Assembly (NCBI GenBank): GCA_964612505.1
Contig: CAZTEX010000009.1
Span: 20,074-84,073 of the forward strand
Source: JAAZZY01 sp964612505
Lineage (GTDB): Bacteria; Chlamydiota; Chlamydiia; Chlamydiales; JAAZZY01
DNA length: 64,000 nt
Direction: 5' to 3'
A program made the position numbers and the translations under genes. The notes under the pieces were generated by a model. The model did not search any database. It was not told the origin of the DNA and saw only the letters and a list, made by a program, of their open reading frames with translations. Shown one piece after another: positions 53,650 through 61,852 of the stretch. The number at the start of each line of letters is the position of its first letter. Positions within the stretch are counted from its first letter, which is position 1.

Positions 53650-53723
53650 AGGAAACCTTATTTTTAATAGAATCAATATAGCACAAATTTTACATATGTG
53701 CAAGCAAGGTGAGTCTTTTGAAA

Positions 53724-54551
53724 TTATTTATTGACTGAAAAAGCCTCAAAAAAGACTTGCCCCTCAAATATAAACTGAGCAGGCCCTAGCATTGTCAAAT
53801 TTAAAATTTGTTCTTGCTGTTTTTGAAAGTCAAAGAGAAGATGCTCCCCTAAGCGAGTTCTTACTTTAATGGGACTTGGGATCTCATTGAGCAGAGAATA
53901 AACGATCGCCGCTGCACAAGCTCCTGTTCCACAGGCCAAAGTCTCCCCTTCCACTCCCCTTTCAAAGGTACGAATTTCTAGTTCTGAATGACCCAATTTT
54001 GAAACAAAATTAACATTGGTACGCTCAGGTGCAAATGCTGGGTGATGAGAAATGGTTTCTCCAAGGATAGCTACATTCACCTTGTCTAGTTCATCTACAA
54101 AAATAATAAAATGGGGCACTCCCGTATTGAGAAAATGCCCTGTAATAGAAAGTTGAGATAGTTTTATGAGTTGATGAAGCTTCACGCTGTGGACATTTCC
54201 CATTTGGCAGCGAACAAGGTCTCCCTCTTTGGAAATAGTTAAAAGGCGTTCGCATGTTTCAACGCGATAACTTTTTTGTGATTCTTTATTTATTTTTTCT
54301 AAAAATAAATAAAGGCAACGCAGCGCATTGCCACACATTTTTGCTTCACTACCATCTGGATTATAAATTCTCATTTTACAATCCGCTACAGAAGAACTCT
54401 CAACGACAACAACACCGTCTGCGCCAATACCTAAATGACGATGACAAAGTTTTTGCAAAACAAGAGAATCAAATGCGAGTTGTAAAAAGCGATTATCGAT
54501 AAAAATGAAGTCATTTCCAAGTCCAGAATATTTGGAAAATGGAAGGAGCAT
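53724..54551 (-). CDS. dapF: Diaminopimelate epimerase
   Basis: A 275-residue DapF, converting LL- to meso-diaminopimelate for peptidoglycan and lysine. The first catalytic Cys is in KMCGNALRC (Cys73; the usual Gly after Asn is Ala), the second in ETLACGTGACAAAI. FSKYSGLGNDFIFID and NTGVPHFIIF are the other family stretches. Its start overlaps the stop of clpP by one base. Confidence 0.94.
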   Translation of the reverse strand: MLLPFSKYSGLGNDFIFIDNRFLQLAFDSLVLQKLCHRHLGIGADGVVVVESSSVADCKMRIYNPDGSEAKMCGNALRCLYLFLEKINKESQKSYRVETCERLLTISKEGDLVRCQMGNVHSVKLHQLIKLSQLSITGHFLNTGVPHFIIFVDELDKVNVAILGETISHHPAFAPERTNVNFVSKLGHSELEIRTFERGVEGETLACGTGACAAAIVYSLLNEIPSPIKVRTRLGEHLLFDFQKQQEQILNLTMLGPAQFIFEGQVFFEAFSVNK

Positions 54552-55144
54552 TACATCCCTATTTCATCAAAATTCTTAACAATTTTACCAATAAGACCAA
54601 AATCAAGAGCTTCTTGTGCAGACATCCAGCAATCTCTATCAATCGCTTTTTCAATGGTTGCACGATCTTTACCTGTCGCTTTCATATAGGCTAAAATTCC
54701 CTGCTCTCTAGTATACATAATATCTTTAGCATGAATTTCAAGATCTGATGCTTGACCTTGAATATAGCCATGGATGCGGGGCTGGTGAATCATAAAGCGT
54801 GCGCTTGGTGTAGCAAGTCTTCTTTTTGGGTCATCAGTGCAGATGCCAATTAAGGTTCCCATAGAAGCTGCAAGTCCTGTGACCAACGTCGTAATGGGAG
54901 AAGTTAACATTTTTGCTTGATCAATGACAGCAAGTCCATCTAAAACAGACCCACCTGGTGAATTAATAATAAAAAGAATCGGTTTCCCTGGATCTGTAAG
55001 CTCTAGGTACCATAATTTTTTAATTGCTTCACTAGCTGATGCAGATTCTACAACATTGCTAAAGAAAATTCGACGCGCTTTTAACAGTGCATGATCGATA
55101 CAATCATCTAAAGATCTAAATGGCATTACTTTTTCTTGGGACAT
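54551..55144 (-). CDS. clpP: ATP-dependent Clp protease proteolytic subunit
   Basis: A 197-residue ClpP. The catalytic triad is Ser94 (LVTGLAASMGTLIG), His120 (ARFMIHQP) and the Asp of DRDCWMSAQEALDFGLI. INSPGGSVLDG is the oxyanion-loop region. Chlamydiae carry two ClpPs; this one sits in the dapF-clpP-glyA string as ClpP1 does. The ATP-dependent partner (ClpX or ClpC) is not in the window. Confidence 0.95.
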   Translation of the reverse strand: MSQEKVMPFRSLDDCIDHALLKARRIFFSNVVESASASEAIKKLWYLELTDPGKPILFIINSPGGSVLDGLAVIDQAKMLTSPITTLVTGLAASMGTLIGICTDDPKRRLATPSARFMIHQPRIHGYIQGQASDLEIHAKDIMYTREQGILAYMKATGKDRATIEKAIDRDCWMSAQEALDFGLIGKIVKNFDEIGM

Positions 55145-55203
55145 GTCTTCTCCTTTTTATCTCGCATATTATGCTAACCCCAAAGCTTATTGTTCAACAG
55201 CTA

Positions 55204-56673
55204 TTATAAGGTAATTTCTGGGTATAAGGGATAATCTTTTTTTAAGTCAATGACTTGCTGATGACAACTTTTTTTAACATTTGCATCCAATTCAAATTTA
55301 GCTTTACTAGCGCTATTGCCTTGAGGACTCTTAGCTGCTTTGGTGTGTTTTAAAATTTGAATGATAATTTTTCCAACCACTTTCATTTGATCTGGCCCCA
55401 TGCCAAGTGTGGTTAACGCGGGGGTTCCAATACGCACTCCTGATGTATACCAAGCCCCATTAGGGTCATTTAAAATTGCATTGCGATTTAAGCAAATGCC
55501 ACATTCCAATAATGCATCTTCGGCCTGACGGCCTGTAATATTAAATGAAGAAACATCCAAAACAAATAGATGGTTATCTGTTCCTCCTGAAATGATTCGC
55601 AAATTTTCTTTTAAAAAGACATCTGCCAGAGCCCGAGCATTCTCTACTACTTGATGAGCATAGTTTTGAAAGTCTGTTGTATTGGCTTCTTGAAAAGCAA
55701 TTGCTTTAGCTGCCATGACATGAGGCAAAGGCCCCCCTATGGCAAGAGGACATCCACGATTAACAACTTCGGCATACTCTTTTTGACATAAAATAAGTCC
55801 CCCTCTGGGGCCTCTGAGTGTTTTGTGGGTGGTTGAAGTCACTATTTGAGCAAAAGGAATCGGATTTTCATCACCTTGAAACACTTTTCCTGCCACTAAA
55901 CCCGCAAAATGGGCCATATCAACCATGAGGACAGCGCCCACAGAATCTGCGATCTCTCTCATTTTGGCAAAGTTAATACGACGCGAATAGGCAGAATAAC
56001 CAGCTAGTAAGATATCAGGTTTAAATTCATGAGCCTTCTTAGAAATTTCTTGGTAATCGAGTCTTTCTGTTTTTGAGTTAATGGAGTAAGTTTGAGCTTG
56101 CATCATTTTAGATGAAATATTTTGTCTAAATCCATGCGTTAAGTGCCCTCCGGCATCCAAAGACATCCCGAGCATTTTACAATTCACTAAGTATTGTCTA
56201 AGCTCTTCGTGTTCTTTATCTGTGAGTTCTTGTATTTTTTTTCCTAATTTTTCGAGCCTCTTATCTTGGATCTTCTGAGTAATAATACTCCAAAAAGCGA
56301 TGATATTGGCATCAGCCCCTGAGTGAGGTTGCACATAGGCATGATCACATCCAAAGATGCTTTTTAGCTGCTCTACAGCTTCTGTTTCGCAACGATCCAC
56401 CTGTTCGCAGCCTGCATAAAAACGATGTCCTGCATACCCTTCGGCATATTTGTCAGTCAGCAAATTTCCCATGGCCAGTTGAACGGCTAAAGAGGAGTAG
56501 TTTTCTGAAGCGATGAGCTTTAATTGAGAGCGCTGCGCTACAAGTTCACCGACAATACTTTTAGCAACAAGAGGAGATCGAACGCTCAAGTGATCAATAG
56601 AAGCAAGATAAGCAATGGCTGCTAAACTTTGCTCACTAGAAGGAGTGCGTTTTAAATAATTTTGAAGATACAT
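55204..56673 (-). CDS. glyA: Serine hydroxymethyltransferase
   Basis: A PLP enzyme making glycine and methylene-THF from serine. I start it at the ATG at 56673 (489 residues) because the sequence from there (MYLQNYLK, then LAAIAYLASIDHL) aligns with my memory of the chlamydial enzyme; an in-frame ATG at 56706 is possible. Key stretches: RLIASENYSS-like KLIASENYSS, VQPHSGADAN, GGHLTHG, VDMAHFAGLVAG and the PLP lysine in TTHKTLRGPRGG. About 50 residues (near 130-180) are inserted before GGHLTHG, as in chlamydial GlyA, giving the extra length over E. coli's 417. Confidence 0.95.
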   Translation of the reverse strand: MYLQNYLKRTPSSEQSLAAIAYLASIDHLSVRSPLVAKSIVGELVAQRSQLKLIASENYSSLAVQLAMGNLLTDKYAEGYAGHRFYAGCEQVDRCETEAVEQLKSIFGCDHAYVQPHSGADANIIAFWSIITQKIQDKRLEKLGKKIQELTDKEHEELRQYLVNCKMLGMSLDAGGHLTHGFRQNISSKMMQAQTYSINSKTERLDYQEISKKAHEFKPDILLAGYSAYSRRINFAKMREIADSVGAVLMVDMAHFAGLVAGKVFQGDENPIPFAQIVTSTTHKTLRGPRGGLILCQKEYAEVVNRGCPLAIGGPLPHVMAAKAIAFQEANTTDFQNYAHQVVENARALADVFLKENLRIISGGTDNHLFVLDVSSFNITGRQAEDALLECGICLNRNAILNDPNGAWYTSGVRIGTPALTTLGMGPDQMKVVGKIIIQILKHTKAAKSPQGNSASKAKFELDANVKKSCHQQVIDLKKDYPLYPEITL

Positions 56674-56866
56674 AGTAGCTGAAGATTTTATATTTAGAGT
56701 CAACATTCCCTTTTTATCGCATCCTAAAGATTTGAAATCAAGCTTTTAACTTTAAAGAGCAGGACTAAAGTACTCAGATTTTCTTTTTAAAAGATGAACT
56801 TCTATTTACCAGCTTTACCCTTCATGATCACATGTCATATCTTCAAAAAGCTTATAATCTAAAATT

Positions 56867-57034
56867 TTATCCATTATGAATGGCCTCCTCTACGAAGTGA
56901 ACAATTTCTGTTGCTTCTCTATGAGAAACTTTAAGCCGAGTGCAAATAGCTGCGGTTATAAACCTCCCAAAACAAAGGTTTTTAATTCCAAAGCCAATGA
57001 GCTTAGAATCTGCGCACGGGCATAACTCCAACAT
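56867..57034 (-). CDS. Possible small ORF of 55 residues overlapping the F-box gene end
   Basis: From an ATG at 57034 in a different frame from the F-box gene, 55 residues run to a stop at 56867, including LCFGRFITAAICTRLKVSH and EATEIVHFVEEAI. It has the look of a folded helical segment but no known family. It could be a separate small gene, or a remnant displaced by a frameshift at the end of the F-box gene. Low confidence. Confidence 0.25.
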   Translation of the reverse strand: MLELCPCADSKLIGFGIKNLCFGRFITAAICTRLKVSHREATEIVHFVEEAIHNG

Positions 57035-57917
57035 CGCCAGCGGTTGGGCATTCGAGGGCGAGACCTGCAGAGGAGAGGTCTCCAACAATTGTGTGAAAAC
57101 TTCCAACTACCTCTTGACAGTACGTGTAGGTCCACGGCTTGTTCAATACTGGTCGCCTTCCTTGATCTAAAAAGTGTTGTGAGAAAATACAAGTGGCGGC
57201 TTCTAGTACCTCAGCAACTTCGTAACCATTTAGAGCTCGTTGAGTCAGATCAGTAACTATTTTTTGTTGCTCAGTATAAAATTGTCCTTGGCTTCCCGGA
57301 AGATTCATCTTTAGCATCATTATCCAACGAGATCTGGGGTTTTTTACATCTCCTAGCTCAGCAAGCACTTCTGGCCAATCCTTCAAACAAGGCGACAGAT
57401 TTTTTCCAAAATTTTGTAAACGATATTTTTCCTTTGCTCGCTGCACAAGAATATTTAAGGTAAGGTCTTGAGGAAGCCTGACAAGGCACATGGTATCGCT
57501 AGCTCTTTCCACAGGAAAGACGCTTTGGAGTGTTTGGCAATCTCTAATATATTCTCTCCAGGGTAGCGAAGCGCGTTCTTCTGTGAGGTCTTCATCTGCT
57601 ATCACTTTTGAGCCAAAACATCTTGCCCAGCTCATGTTGCTAAAAGCTCCTCTATAAACAGCATTCTCCCACAAAAGGTCGTCTCCTCCTATTCGATTCC
57701 AATCTTTGCAAACTTGACGAACTGTCCCAAGTGATGAGAGGTCCAATAAAGAAAATATTCTAAGTATAAGTGCTTCAGTAAGTACAGGGCTCTTTGGATC
57801 ATTTTCACTGGAAGGTTGTTGTGTTCCTTGATTGACGATGGGATTTGATTCAACAGCCCCGACACTAAAATTGACGGGGTTAACAGTCCCGACACTAAAC
57901 CCCTGAATATAAGACAT
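57003..57917 (-). CDS. F-box protein (eukaryotic-like)
   Basis: A 304-residue protein. Residues about 43-88 form an F-box: LTEALILRIFSLLDL, LGTVRQVCKDWNRI and LLWENAVYRG, with the expected Leu, Val-Cys-x-x-Trp and Leu-Trp positions. F-boxes bind Skp1 of SCF ubiquitin ligases, so it may recruit host proteins for ubiquitylation. The N-terminus carries a tandem repeat (see 57852-57899). The C-terminal 200 residues hold no identified domain and end VGVMPVRRF. No Sec signal is present; delivery to the host cell is inferred. With the USP-like gene at 45308 it gives the window both a potential adaptor and a remover of ubiquitin. Confidence 0.85.
   Translation of the reverse strand: MSYIQGFSVGTVNPVNFSVGAVESNPIVNQGTQQPSSENDPKSPVLTEALILRIFSLLDLSSLGTVRQVCKDWNRIGGDDLLWENAVYRGAFSNMSWARCFGSKVIADEDLTEERASLPWREYIRDCQTLQSVFPVERASDTMCLVRLPQDLTLNILVQRAKEKYRLQNFGKNLSPCLKDWPEVLAELGDVKNPRSRWIMMLKMNLPGSQGQFYTEQQKIVTDLTQRALNGYEVAEVLEAATCIFSQHFLDQGRRPVLNKPWTYTYCQEVVGSFHTIVGDLSSAGLALECPTAGDVGVMPVRRF
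57852..57899. repeat. Tandem 30 bp repeat in the N-terminus of the F-box gene
   Basis: Copies at 57852-57869 and 57882-57899, 17 of 18 bases identical, spaced exactly 30 bp. They encode the two FSVG-(T/A)-V copies, 10 residues apart, before the F-box. Confidence 0.8.
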
Positions 57918-58233
57918 CTTAAACTCCTTTAATTAAACAAAATATCTGGTTAGATTCTATCCGCTTTTTATAAAAAAGTCATCTGCAGTGATTTCACAAT
58001 CCACAAAACTCTTATCAATAACAACTTACACACAAGCGAATTATGAGGTAGCGAGTCTTTTAAGAGGGTGAAAAATAGGTTAGAAATAGCTTAAACTGAT
58101 TGTTAGCCTTGAGCAAAAGTGATCAAGTGCGCTTCTTCTTAACTCCAGAATTAAAACTCCTAATGCCCTTATTTTTATTAAATAATGCCTTTTCTCAGCT
58201 TTTTCTTAATGGAAAGCACAGTATACCTTTTCT
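57918..58233. other. 316 bp without a supported gene
   Basis: AT-rich DNA between the F-box gene start and the HIT gene end. It should hold the F-box promoter. I see no convincing gene, RNA or hairpin in it. Confidence 0.5.
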
Positions 58234-58731
58234 CTAGTCTTTGAGCTCTTGAATGCGCTCTTTAAGCTCATCATCAGGTATGGTATTTCTATAACAGAGC
58301 GAATTATACATTGTTTGGTCAAAATTCTCTGGAGATGGAATGACATGAAAATGAAGATGAGGAACCGTTTGCCCTGCATTTTTTCCATTTTTTTGTATTA
58401 AAAGAAAATCGGATAGCTGATATTTTTCCTTAAACACTTTTGAAAAATGGTTGACTTCCTGCTGCACTAATAAAAATTCTTGAGCTGTTAAATCTTGAAA
58501 CCTTTCAACATGTCTTTTAGGGATAATTAAAAGGTGTCCTTTAGTAGCCGGTTTAGAACAATACACCGTCACGATATGCTCTGTCTCATGAATAAGCTGC
58601 TTATTCACTTGTTTAAGATCACAAAAGCAACAGTAATCTTGCTCAGCAAAAAGGAAAGCTCCTAAAAGAAACAACCCGCTCCATGCAACAAAAAAAGAAA
58701 CTCTTATTTTACGAGTTATACTCCAAATCAT
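58234..58731 (-). CDS. Exported HIT-family protein
   Basis: A 165-residue protein with an N-terminal hydrophobic segment (about 11-30, VSFFVAWSGLFLLGAFLFA) followed by EQDYCCFC and then a HIT domain. The catalytic histidine triad is in QTVPHLHFHVIP, with KPATKGHLLIIPKRH upstream. HIT proteins hydrolyse or transfer nucleotides (for example adenosine polyphosphates) and are normally cytosolic. The hydrophobic N-terminus and the CCFC cysteines suggest export or membrane anchoring, which is unusual. No operon partner is evident. Confidence 0.8.
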   Translation of the reverse strand: MIWSITRKIRVSFFVAWSGLFLLGAFLFAEQDYCCFCDLKQVNKQLIHETEHIVTVYCSKPATKGHLLIIPKRHVERFQDLTAQEFLLVQQEVNHFSKVFKEKYQLSDFLLIQKNGKNAGQTVPHLHFHVIPSPENFDQTMYNSLCYRNTIPDDELKERIQELKD

Positions 58732-58900
58732 TTTCTACCCTTACCCACTCAAATATTTTCGAAAAACTTCCTTAAAAAGAAGATTATGCTCCTAAAAAAG
58801 AGCGATTATCATGTTTTTGAATGTTTTTTTTGTATAAAAAAAGATCGCCCAAGAAATTGAGGCTGAATGAATATGCTCTTTTATTACCTAGAGATTAAGA

Positions 58901-59236
58901 CTATGGAAATAAATTGCCCTCTTTACTCACGCAAAGAACACCTTTTGTAGAATAAAGCTGGCGACTTCTCATAAACTTGACCTTATAGTCTGAAATCGAT
59001 CTTAAAAAAGAGGGAGTAGAGGCGCTACCCGTGGAAACTCTCACTTCTCCATAGTTATCATAAAAAGAGACAAGAATTTGGTTGCCTTGACCTGCTTGAC
59101 TATTGGCAAAGTTTTGAAATAGAACAAGGAGTTCTTTTTGAAATTCTTGGTTAATCACGGCATAATTTACTTCTACAGGCTGCTGAGCAAAAAGTATCGC
59201 GCTCAAAAGACTACCCAAAAATATATACTTCTTCAT
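58901..59236 (-). CDS. Hypothetical exported protein, 111 residues
   Basis: Not recognised. It starts at 59236 (MKKYIFLGSLLSAILFAQQ), which is confirmed by the ATGA overlap with the upstream stop at 59233. The first 20 residues are a signal peptide with cleavage expected after ILFA. The mature part is about 90 residues, with NYAVINQEFQKELL and a beta-like YGEVRVSTGS region. It is the second gene of a two-gene unit with the 134-residue exported protein. Confidence 0.7.
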   Translation of the reverse strand: MKKYIFLGSLLSAILFAQQPVEVNYAVINQEFQKELLVLFQNFANSQAGQGNQILVSFYDNYGEVRVSTGSASTPSFLRSISDYKVKFMRSRQLYSTKGVLCVSKEGNLFP

Positions 59237-59637
59237 GAAGATCTCCATTTTGCAGAACGTCTCATTTGACACCCGGTAATAGGTGTACTGGTTGTTGCTT
59301 TGGTGGGTGTATTTGGCACATAGGTCGGCGCCCCTGATGCAGGGGCTGCGCCATTAGTATATTGATTGTAAATCTGCAGATACAATTGATTGATTTGCTT
59401 GAGGAGCTGGTTGACATTTTGCTGATCTAAATTGGGATTTAAAGCTCCTTCAGAATCTACACTCGTAACTGTCAGGTAACCGATTGAAAAGCCTTGTCCA
59501 TTTTGGGAATTAATCATTGGGGAGACTTTTCGACCTCCATCAATGGGTAAAGAAAACTGAAGACCAGAAGTTTCTCCTGTATAAGAAAAAAGAGTTGCTG
59601 CAAGTGCCATACTCACCCAAAAAAACACTTTTTTCAT
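59233..59637 (-). CDS. Hypothetical exported protein, 134 residues
   Basis: Not recognised. Residues 1-19 form a signal peptide (MKKVFFWVSMALAATLFSY). The mature region has IDGGRKVSPMINSQNGQGFSI, a Gln/Asn-rich helix (NVNQLLKQINQLYLQIYNQY) and a low-complexity Ala/Pro/Thr tail around ASGAPTYVPNTPTKATTST. It is coupled to the next gene by an ATGA overlap. Both products are small, exported and lack known motifs, so they may form a surface or periplasmic pair. Confidence 0.7.
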   Translation of the reverse strand: MKKVFFWVSMALAATLFSYTGETSGLQFSLPIDGGRKVSPMINSQNGQGFSIGYLTVTSVDSEGALNPNLDQQNVNQLLKQINQLYLQIYNQYTNGAAPASGAPTYVPNTPTKATTSTPITGCQMRRSAKWRSS

Positions 59638-59707
59638 AGATCCCTCTCTTCAAGTAAAAATCGAATAAGTTTTATCTATAGAAACCCAATCAATTATAGT
59701 CAAAGAA

Positions 59708-60592
59708 TTAGCGCGACTGGCTGAAGGTGTCTACCAAAGCAGGGTAAATTGCAGGATAACGAAAATTAAACCCCGACTTTAACAGGCGTTTAGGATATAT
59801 TTTAGCTTGAGCAAGAATGATTTCAGCAACGTCGCCCAATCTTTTTTGAAAATACTTTTCTGGCAATTTGAAATAGATTGTTCTTTGCATTACTTGAGCT
59901 AATGCTTCACTAAATACTTTTGAATTAATCATTTGTGGAGCCACCACATTGAAAACGCCATCTTCATCATGCCCGATCATATATACTAAAAATAAACAAA
60001 GATCTTTATAGTAAACCCAGGGAAAAGGCTCAGAGCCATTACCGATAATCACACCTAAACCAAATTTAAAAAAGGGGGTAATCTCAGGTAATAAACCAAC
60101 TTGATTACTCAAAACTAAACCCACCCTAGGGATGACGCACCGTATAGTTTTATTTTCATATAACAATGCTGCATCTTCCCATTGACGGACTAAGGTGCTT
60201 GTCAAATCTTCCCCAAACTCTGCATCTTCATTATAAAGCTTGTCTTTATCTTTGGGATAACAGCTCACGGAAGAAAAAGAGATCCATAGCTTAGGAGGGA
60301 CCTTTTCTTTTAAAATGGCCTCTTTCACTATTTGCGTAGGTCTAATACGGGTCTCCATAAACTCTTTTTTATAATGCTCATCGCTTTTTTTACGGCTCAA
60401 GATCTGTTTTTCTGGAAAGTTGATTACAACCTCTGCTCCTAAAAGCCCCTCTTTTTGCATTTGCTTAAAAGAAATTTCACCCTCACCTTCTGGATGGTGA
60501 TGGACAATAAAGACGTCGTGTCCTTTTGATTTCAAATAATCTCTTACGTAAAGAGATAAAAATTCTTTGGATCCTGTTAACGCAATTTTCAT
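59708..60592 (-). CDS. NAD(P)-dependent epimerase-like protein, YfcH/TIGR01777 family
   Basis: A 294-residue extended-SDR protein of the YfcH (SulA-like) group. The N-terminal Rossmann start is MKIALTGSKEFLSLYVRDYL, where the usual G-x-x-G-x-x-G is altered; SSVSCYPKD, RWEDAALLYE-like QWEDAALL, IPRVGLVLS and PFPWVYYKD follow the family pattern, and the last 50 residues correspond to the C-terminal DUF1731 region. Reaction unknown. Confidence 0.8.
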   Translation of the reverse strand: MKIALTGSKEFLSLYVRDYLKSKGHDVFIVHHHPEGEGEISFKQMQKEGLLGAEVVINFPEKQILSRKKSDEHYKKEFMETRIRPTQIVKEAILKEKVPPKLWISFSSVSCYPKDKDKLYNEDAEFGEDLTSTLVRQWEDAALLYENKTIRCVIPRVGLVLSNQVGLLPEITPFFKFGLGVIIGNGSEPFPWVYYKDLCLFLVYMIGHDEDGVFNVVAPQMINSKVFSEALAQVMQRTIYFKLPEKYFQKRLGDVAEIILAQAKIYPKRLLKSGFNFRYPAIYPALVDTFSQSR

Positions 60593-60687
60593 AACATATT
60601 ATATTGAAGATTATTCAATTATTAAGCATAATACGTGAGTTTTTAAATTAATTATCAATAAAATTTTATCCCCACAAGGAACTTTCT

Positions 60688-61455
60688 ATGCTTGATAAAC
60701 TCAATGTGATCTTAGAGATTCAAGAATTTGATATCAAGATGATCCGCTTAATGAAGCTAAAAAAAACTCGAAAGCATGAACTTGATGAAATCGATGCACT
60801 GAAAAAGAATCTTAGACAAAAGATCGTTGATAAAGAAGCTGAAATTGATGCCATTAAAGAAGAAGTCAATTCACATGAAATCGCTATCAAAGAAGTCAAA
60901 GAAAAGATTAAGAAATTTGAATCTCAGCAAGATCAAGTTAAAAAAATCGACGAATTCAATGCTTTCAACCAAGAAATTTCTAGAGCTGATCGAGAAAGAG
61001 CCAATTTGGAACACAAACTCAATGCTGCTGCCGACCAATTAATGGGTGAAGAGGAGGGTTTGGCTTCTTTACAATCAACTTATGGTTCTACTTCTGAAAA
61101 TAGCAAAGTTTTAGAAGAAGAAATTTTAGCAAATATCGCTGAAGTAAATAAAGAAGGCGTTGCTCTCAAAGAGAAACGCGACTCTTTAACAGCCAATGCA
61201 GATAGCGAGATTCTTGCAATTTATGAAAAGCTCATCAACCATAAACGCAATCGAGTGGTTGTCGCAGTCAGCAATCGATGCTGCAGTGGTTGTCACATTG
61301 CTCTTACAGCTCAACAAGAGAACTTAGTCCGCAAAGGAGAACGTTTAGTGTTTTGTGAACACTGCTCTCGAATCCTTTATTGGGCAAGTGAAGTAGAACA
61401 AGAAGATACTACCACCGCAACACGACGCAGACGTAAAAAAGTAGCTGTTTCTTAA
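60688..61455 (+). CDS. Coiled-coil zinc-ribbon protein, CT398/CdsZ-like
   Basis: A 255-residue protein with a long coiled-coil hairpin (about 20-180) and a C-terminal C4 zinc ribbon (about 197-225): CCSGCHIALT, then FCEHCSRILYW. Length and layout match chlamydial CT398, which has been reported to bind RpoN (sigma-54) and type III secretion components and is also named CdsZ. The highly basic C-terminus RRRRKKVAVS is visible. rnpB begins 11 bp after its stop, so the two may be co-transcribed. Confidence 0.85.
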   Translation: MLDKLNVILEIQEFDIKMIRLMKLKKTRKHELDEIDALKKNLRQKIVDKEAEIDAIKEEVNSHEIAIKEVKEKIKKFESQQDQVKKIDEFNAFNQEISRADRERANLEHKLNAAADQLMGEEEGLASLQSTYGSTSENSKVLEEEILANIAEVNKEGVALKEKRDSLTANADSEILAIYEKLINHKRNRVVVAVSNRCCSGCHIALTAQQENLVRKGERLVFCEHCSRILYWASEVEQEDTTTATRRRRKKVAVS

Positions 61456-61466
61456 TTCAAAGTTCC

Positions 61467-61803
61467 AAGGGAAGACAAGCAATCGCTGCCGCCTTAGGGT
61501 ATTTGGTAGGAGAGGAAAGTCCGGACTTCATAGGACAAGGATACCAGTGAAACGCTGGGGGCCGCAAGGCTACGGAAAGTGCAACAGAAAATATACCGTG
61601 TCTTTTAGGCAACAGGCTGAAAACGCTCGCTTTATGAGTGAGCCACACTCAGGGTAACCTAAGGTGCTGCAAACCCTATCCGAAGCAAGACTCTATTCGT
61701 TACTGTGGTCCGCAAGAGTAGAGGGATTCGCTTGAGAAAACTGGTGACAGTTTTCCTAGACAAATGATTGCTCACGACAAAATCCGGCTTATCGTCTTCC
61801 CTT
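61467..61803 (+). ncRNA. rnpB: RNase P RNA
   Basis: The conserved 5' core GAGGAAAGTCCGGAC lies near 61511, and the 3' core ACAAAATCCGGCTTA near 61777-61793. The outer helix P1 pairs 61467-61476 with 61794-61803 (10 perfect pairs), fixing both ends; length about 337. Its 5' leader directly follows the zinc-ribbon gene. It processes the 5' ends of tRNA precursors. Confidence 0.93.
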
Positions 61804-61852
61804 CTTTTTATTTCAATCATTCTGTATAAAGAGAAGAAACTCTTTTATAATT

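Noticed and set aside
56956..57192. 78-residue minus-strand frame at the F-box gene end
   Set aside because: Third frame over the same bases; composition is shadow-like (Arg, Ser and Cys rich).
61457..61648. 63-residue minus-strand frame inside rnpB
   Set aside because: Lies within the conserved RNase P RNA core; not a protein.
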